DNA of 64,000 nt from Aricia agestis. Taxonomy: Eukaryota > Arthropoda > Insecta > Lepidoptera > Lycaenidae. The stretch is taken from positions 4,290,501-4,354,500 of the forward strand of contig NC_056406.1 of NCBI RefSeq assembly GCF_905147365.1. Reading direction: 5' to 3'. Below are positions 63,543 through 64,000 of this stretch, in pieces. How positions within the stretch are numbered: position 1 is the stretch's first letter; every line of letters starts with the position of its first letter. Position numbers and translations under genes: made by a program. The notes under the pieces were generated by a model, which was not told the DNA's origin, did no database searches, and saw nothing but the letters and a program-made list of their open reading frames with translations.

Positions 63543-63876
63543 TTAATAGAATAAGTTTCAGTGTAAACTCACAAAGGAGAATTAACAGAAGTGGTTATAA
63601 TGATTCAGTATTCAGTAGACAATTTTACTTAGTATATTACTAGCTGACCCGGTAAACTTCGTGTCACTTTAAAACCTTCCCTGGACTTCTACGAATACTT
63701 TAAGACAAATCATTTCAATCCGTTCAGCCGTTTTCGAGTTTAAGCGCGACTAACAAACACATTTGAAAACCCATTTTTATATCAAAGAAAATATAGGTCT
63801 TGTTAGGGGAAATTTGGACCAAGCTACATATTATATTTTGTGTCATAGTCCTTTACACTGAAACTTTTTCTATTAA
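63543..63876 (-). mobile_element. MITE B, copy 2, inverted and split by a Helitron
   Basis: Same ends and interior as copy 1 read in reverse (gaggactatgacacaaa-type block at 63835-63860; cagaagtggttataatgatt at 63588). Removing the Helitron at 63640-63806 leaves about 167 bp, matching copy 1. It begins 13 bp after the Harbinger stop. Confidence 0.85.
63640..63806 (-). mobile_element. Helitron fragment nested in MITE B copy 2
   Basis: CTAGCTGACCCGGTAAACTT after A is a reversed Helitron end; 'atttcaatccgttcagccgt' is a known Helitron internal word. The other edge is approximate. Confidence 0.65.
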
Positions 63877-64000
63877 ATATGTAGAAAAATTAACTCATAA
63901 TTTTTAAATATCCGCGTATTTCAAAAGTCTTGGTGAAGCAGCATGCCATAAAATAATACTTATGGGAATTTGTAAAAGAGTGCGGCAATGACGCTGGAAA
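63877..64000. other. Right edge; nothing identified
   Basis: No gene, repeat or hairpin seen in the last 124 bases. Confidence 0.6.

Overview
The window is a transposon-dense stretch of an insect genome, most likely a moth or butterfly. The evidence is: split genes with GT/AG introns; AT-rich intergenic DNA with (AT)n tracts; many copies of repeats I associate with Lepidoptera (tRNA-headed SINEs, short Helitrons ending in CTAG, the 'gggttccgtaccc' and 'gagccggcccattcgtgccg' repeats); and transposases of the piggyBac, pogo, mariner, PIF/Harbinger, MULE and P types. No species can be named. I see one convincing host-gene piece, a TLDc-domain exon (11784-12041, minus), and one intact four-exon THAP gene (4068-5481, minus) that may be host or transposon-borne.

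Layout. 0-4 kb: Helitron pieces, a 16-bp tandem repeat and short hairpins. 4-7.4 kb: the THAP gene, divergent from a FLYWCH-MULE transposase with one frameshift. 7.8-11.1 kb: Helitrons, Ty3/gypsy fragments and a mariner-type MITE. 12.3-13.5 kb: a decayed transposase-like gene I call Sola-like. 14.3-19.7 kb: a DUF7869-type gene inside repeats of an AACAACATAAGT motif, split by Helitrons. 20.07-22.47 kb: a complete 2,400-bp piggyBac with TTAA duplications and one coding break. 22.90-32.56 kb: a 9.66-kb pogo element (TA duplication, 17-bp exact terminal match) with an intact 897-aa transposase and a 5-kb non-LTR retrotransposon nested in it. 33.5-37.5 kb: a mariner fragment and a truncated Ty1/copia element. 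37.5-39.0 kb: a locus of perfect inverted repeats (199, 90 and 23 bp arms) holding two orphan exons. 39.1-40.8 kb: YqaJ-nuclease-like and P-element-like remnants. 42-45 kb: SINEs, Helitrons, a copia gag fragment and a non-LTR tail. 45.50-48.03 kb: an apparently intact PIF/Harbinger element with both genes. 48.6-50.2 kb: a decayed pogo gene. 50.5-52.3 kb: MITE, SINE and palindromes. 52.4-53.9 kb: an ISL2EU-like remnant (SWIM protein plus DDE_Tnp_4). 54.5-59.0 kb: a nest with a pogo-derived element inside a mariner inside a DD41D element bounded by 370-bp inverted repeats. 60.3-63.9 kb: a second Sola-like pseudogene, a second Harbinger pseudogene and a MITE pair.

How the parts relate. Almost every gene encodes mobility functions (DDE/D transposases, reverse transcriptases, DNA-binding domains), and their breaks and nesting give a relative chronology. 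The Harbinger element, the pogo transposase and the non-LTR ORF2 are open and look youngest. piggyBac, the MULE and DUF7869 have one to three small breaks. Sola-like, ISL2EU, P-like and gypsy pieces are old. Family assignments were made by eye from motifs; no database search was possible.
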